Shown piece by piece: positions 19,701 through 25,700 of a stretch of 33,269 bases of DNA. The notes beneath the pieces are model-generated. The model saw only the letters and a list, made by a program, of their open reading frames with translations. It searched no databases and had not been told where the DNA came from. Within the stretch, counting starts at the first letter, position 1. Each line of letters opens with the position of its first letter. The translations under genes and the position numbers were made by a program. Source of the stretch: Saprospiraceae bacterium (GTDB taxonomy: Bacteria > Bacteroidota > Bacteroidia > Chitinophagales > Saprospiraceae); contig JAKVCV010000004.1 in assembly GCA_022448945.1 (NCBI GenBank), forward strand, positions 120,259 to 153,527, in the 5' to 3' direction.

Positions 19701-22700
19701 GTAACTGCAACTATTTGTGATGAAATATTGTGGATTAATAATTTAGGAGATACGCTTATTTCAAATAGCGCTACTTTGTCACTAGATAATAACCATTCTG
19801 CTTATACAGATGGTTTATGGCAAATGATATGTGTAGATACGCTTAGTGGGTGTAAATCTGCACCTACTACACGGGATACAATTGTTTTTAATCCAAGTCC
19901 TCCTTTTCCTTTTATCGATCACATATCTGCTAGTCATAATAATGGTAGTCCGATGTGTTATGGAGATACTGTTTATTTAATTGCAGGACCAGTTGTAAAT
20001 GCTACTTATAGTTGGACAACAACAGATACTACTTTAATTACAAATAATAGTACTGCTATTGTTAATAATTTGACTTCAGATACTTCTTTTTATTTATTTG
20101 TAAGTGTCAATGGCTGCTCTATAATGGATACAGTATTTGTCCAAGTAAATCCACCTCTGGCTCTACCAATACCACCTAATGATACATCTGTTTGTGAAGG
20201 TGTTATATTAACTCCAAATGTACCGATTGGTGCTTATACTTATATATGGACAAACCCTATGGGTATGTCTACAACTGATCCATCTCCTACACTTAATCCA
20301 GTCACATTACAGGATTCTGGAACCTACACTTTGGCAGTTGAAGATACCCTGGGCTGTAAGTCAGCAGATACTACTTTTCAATTGTTTGTTAATCCTTTGC
20401 CTTCCAACCCTTTAATTAATTCCAATAGCCCTGTATGTGAAGGAGAAACTCTGATTTTAAAAGTCACAAGTAATGGTAGTCAATATTCCTGGTTAGGAGC
20501 AAGTGGATCATCATTTATTGATGGTGATAGTATATCGATATCTTATGGAGACGTTGATTATGGCCCTAATTGGCAAGTTATTAGTATAGATACTATTACA
20601 GGTTGTAAATCTTCTTCAGTAAGCCATACAATAGTTATAAATCCTAAACCACCAACAATAGTTGCATCTAATGGCGGCCCTGTTTGTTATGGTGATTCTG
20701 TAGTTCTTTCTACACCGTTTGTTGCTGGAGCTGCTTATTCCTGGTATACTATTGATTCCTTAACTCTCTTGGGTAATTCTAATACTATTGTTGTTCAAAA
20801 TATAACAGTTGATAGTGCTTTTTTACTCGTCGTAGATATGAACGGTTGTACGGATACCGACAGCACTTTGGTATTAGTGAATACACTGCCTTTAGCACCA
20901 TCTTTACAGGATACTTTAGAAGTGTGTTTGAATGACACTATTTTTCTTTCCACTAATACTATTGCCGTAACATATAATTGGTCAGGACCTATGGGTTTTT
21001 CTTCTTCCCAGCAAAATCCTTTTATCTTTCCTGCGAATGTACTCCATGATAGTATTTTTACCTTAAATATACAAGATACAAATTCTTGTACATCGTCTGA
21101 TACTAGTATAAGGGTAATCGTAAATACACTTCCACTTTCGCCAATTATTTCAGGTATTAATAATAATATTTGTGATGGAGATACGCTTATGCTTGTTTCT
21201 GACATTAATTGTGGCCAATCAATATGGATTGATCCTCAGGGAAATACAATCCTAGGAACAGACTCTTTGGTTGTTACTTCTAATAGCCCTAATTATTTGG
21301 GTGGTGGATGGAATATGTTATGTGTTGATACTACTACTGGTTGTCAATCAACATCCAATACATTTACAATTGCAATAAATAGCACACCTGCAATACCTCT
21401 TATTACTCACAATGCTCCAATTTGTTCTGGAGATAGTTTAGGGTTAGAAATTGCTTTGGTAGCAGGGGCATCTTATGAATGGTATACTCCTGATTCAATT
21501 TTAATTGGTTCGTCTTCAAGTTTAACAGTTTATGGTCTTACTAATGATACAATCTTTATAGGGAAGGTTATTGTTAATGGTTGCGTTTCTTTAGATACTG
21601 CTATAATCACAGTAAATGTTTTACCTGTTAAACCTGATATTTTTGTATTAGCTGATACGATATGTGAACAATATTCCATTGATCTTAATACTAGTACTAT
21701 TTCATCTGTGTATAATTGGTCAGGGCCTAATGGTTTTAGCTCTAATCTTCAGAACCCATCGATAAATAATGCAACAATACTTGATGGAGGGTTGTATCTC
21801 CTGAGTGTTGAAGATGCTGCAGGTTGTACTTCTCAAGATACATCTGTTTTTATCTTAGTTAATCCTCAGCCTGTTCAACCAGTTATCATTGGTCCTTCTG
21901 ATATCTGTCAGGGAGATACTTTGACTTTAACAAGTAATAATAGTTGCGATCTACTCTTATGGAAATCTCCGAATATTAATTTTATCACGCTTTCGAATAG
22001 TTTAAATCTGAATGTAATCCCAAGTGCTCCCGATTATGTTTCTGGTGATTGGGAATTGATTTGTCAGGATACATCAACAGGTTGTTCTTCAATACCATCA
22101 GCAGTACATAATGTTAATATTAATAGCTTGCCAGCTTCTGTGGCGTTAATAAATGATGGTCCTGTATGTTTCAATGAAGGCGTTAATATTAGTCTTTCTC
22201 AACAAGGTCCATCAACATATATTTGGTCTTCAAATCCATTAATTTCTGATACTTTAGGGGTGGGCACTTCTGTTTTTGTAGATAGTATTATTTCAGATTC
22301 TTTCATTTATATTCAAATTATAGATCCTATAGGTTGCAGTATATTGGATTCTAATTTAGTGATACTTAATCCACCATTAACTGCACCGGATATTTCAGCT
22401 GTAGATAGTATAATATGTGAGGGTGAAGATATATTATTATCGACTACAACTGTCGCATCTGTTTATAATTGGTCAGGACCAAATGGATTTTTCTCTAATC
22501 AGCAATCTCCAGTTATTTTTTCGGCAGATCCAACATTGAATCAGGGAGTCTATACCTTAAGAGTTGAAGATAATAATGGTTGCCTATCTCTTGACACAAG
22601 TATTTATATTACAGTTCATTATAACATGATGAGTTCGGTTTCTATTTCTGCTATTTCAGGAATTTGTTATGGAGATTCAGTTATTATTCAAACTGGGGGG

Positions 22701-25700
22701 ACTATTTGTGATAGTACTTCTTGGTTAGGTCCAGTTCAAACTCAATGGGGAACTGGTAATCAGACTTTTGCTGTGCCTGGAGATAGTAATTACATAGATG
22801 GTACATGGACTTTAATGTGTTACGATACTACTTCAGGCTGTGTTAGTGTTTCAAATACTATTTTAGTGACTATAGAACCCGCTTTATCTACACCTGTTGC
22901 AATTAATAGTGGGCCAATTTGTGTTGGTGATTCAATCAATTTATCTGTATCACAGGTAATTTCAGCAACTACTACTTGGTATGCAGATTCTAATTTGGTT
23001 ATTTCTGTAGGCACAGGCGATAATATTTTTGTTTCTGGTATTTTAACTGATACAACTTTCTATTGTCAACAAGTTGTTAATGGATGTGCCTCACCGGTTG
23101 GAAGTACTGATGTTTTTGTATATTCTGTTTCTTTACCACCTTCAATATCTGATAGCGTAATAGTTTGTGAAGGTGAAGATATAATTTTGGGAACAACTAC
23201 GACTGGACAGTCATATACCTGGACTGGACCCAATAGTTTTATTTCGAATCAGCAAAATCCGGTGATTTCTAGTTCAGTTTTACCTGATGCTGGATCATAT
23301 ACTTTATCAATGATAGATACAAATGGATGTTTAGCACCTGATAGTACACTAATAGTTGTTGTCAATAGTACCCCCGTTTCACCTGTCATTTCTTATAACA
23401 ATCTACTATGTGATTCAGATACATTGAATATAACCAGTACAGGATCTTGTAATCAAAATATATGGACTGGTCCATCAGGGGTTCCAATTATAACCAATAC
23501 CAATACATTGGATATATTCCCAAATAATTCGGATTATCAGAATGGAAATTGGAGTTTGTTGTGTGTTGATACTACAACCGGATGCCAGTCTTTATCTAAT
23601 TTACTTTCTGTAAGTTTTGACCCTATACCTAATTCGGGTACCATTACACATGATGCAATAGTATGTTTTGGTGATAGTGTCGACATTTCAACAACTACAA
23701 TCAACAATGTAGCTCCATCAGGTTATAATTGGTACACTGCCCTTACATCTTCAGTAGCGAATGGGCAAAGTATAAACGTTCCAAATATTACAGTGGATAG
23801 TACTTTTTATTTATTTGTTACCACTTTGAATGGATGTAATTATTTGGTGGATTCCGCTGTAATTGTAAGTAATCCCCAAATGGCTCCACCTCCTGTTCAA
23901 TCAAATTCACCTGTATGTGAAGGAGATGATATCCTTTTATTTACCGTTTCTGCACAGGCATATAATTGGTCTGGCCCTAATAGTTATGTGTCTTCTGCAC
24001 AAAACCCTTTAATTACTGCTGCAACAACTTCTGATGCAGGGAACTATACCTTAAATGTTTTTGACTTTTATGGTTGCCCTTCTTTGGACACTACTATTAA
24101 TATTGTAGTAAATGCATTACCTCCGACACCAATTGCTACAGGTCCTAGTGCTATTTGTTATGGCGATACACTATTTCTGACGACATCAGCTAACTGTGAT
24201 TCTATGGTGTGGAAAGGTCCTAATGTTGATATAGTAGGAGGAAATATCGCTATACCTTCAAATAGTGTTAATTATATAGATGGCAATTGGGAATTGCATT
24301 GTTTTGATACTATTGCTGGCTGTCAGGTGATTTCCAATATTGTAAATGTAACGTTTAATTTTCCCCCGAATATTGTTCCAGTAAATAATGGTCCTGTTTG
24401 TGTTAATGATTCTGTTGTACTTACTGCATCATTCGTTGCTGGGGTAAGTTATTTATGGTATTCAGATTCTTTATTATCTGTGACATTAGGTACTTCGCAT
24501 AATTTAACGGTTGATAGTATTGTTAGCGATACTTCTTTCTATTTATTAACGTCTTCTAATGGTTGTTCATCATCCTTAACGTCTACTACTGTCAATGTTA
24601 ATACAACAGCACCTGCACCCAATATTAATTCCAGTAGTCCCGTTTGTGAAGGAAATAATTTAGTGTTATCAACTACAACTATAGTTTCTAATTATAGCTG
24701 GACAGGTCCAAATGGATTTAGTTCTAATCAAAGTAGTCCAGTTATTACAGGAACCACAATTGCTGATACAGGATTTTATTTTTTATCTATTATTGATACT
24801 AATGGCTGTACTTCTTTGGATACTTCTATATATGTTGTCATCGATACACTTCCGGCTGCTCCCATTATTACAAGTTCGGTTTATATTTGTCAGGGTGACA
24901 CACTTTTTTTAAGTGTTGATAGCACAAGTAATCATTGTGATTCCTTGGTATGGGTAGGACCTAATGGTATTAATTACGCTGTTCCTGGTTCAAATATATC
25001 AATTCTCCCTTCTGACACTAATTATATTAATGGTCAATGGGAATTGATTTGCATAGATACTTCATCAGGGTGTTCAAGTATATCCAATGTCAGTCAAGTT
25101 ACAATTTTAGCGCTACCAGCACCACAATCTACATCCAGCAATTCGCCTGTTTGTATAGGTGGTGATGTCAATCTTAGTACACCTAATGCTGCGCCTTCTT
25201 CAACGTATACCTGGTATGCAGATTCTAACTTGATTACAATAGCTGCTACAGGTCAGAATCCAACTATAACTGATATTACTATTGATACTAATTTTTATCT
25301 TGTTATTTCAAGTTTAGGTTGTAATTCATTGCCGATCCTTACACCAGTTACAGTCGTTCCTACAGCTGTAGCACCTTCCATTCCTGGAGATTTTTCTGTA
25401 TGCGAGGGAGAACCGATAGTAATGACAACTTCTACAAGTGCTGTTAGTTATTTGTGGACTAGTACAAATGGTTTTACAGACAGCACACAAAACCCAGTTG
25501 TTACGAGTTCAGCAACTATTGCTGATACCGGAAATTATACCCTAGTCATTATAGATTCAAGTGGATGTATTTCGTCTGATACTTCACTGTATTTATCTGT
25601 AAATATACTGGGCCCAGCCCCAGTTATTACTTCAAATACTCCGATCTGTGAAGGAGATACTTTGGTTTTAACATCAAGTAATATTTGTGGCCAATCACAG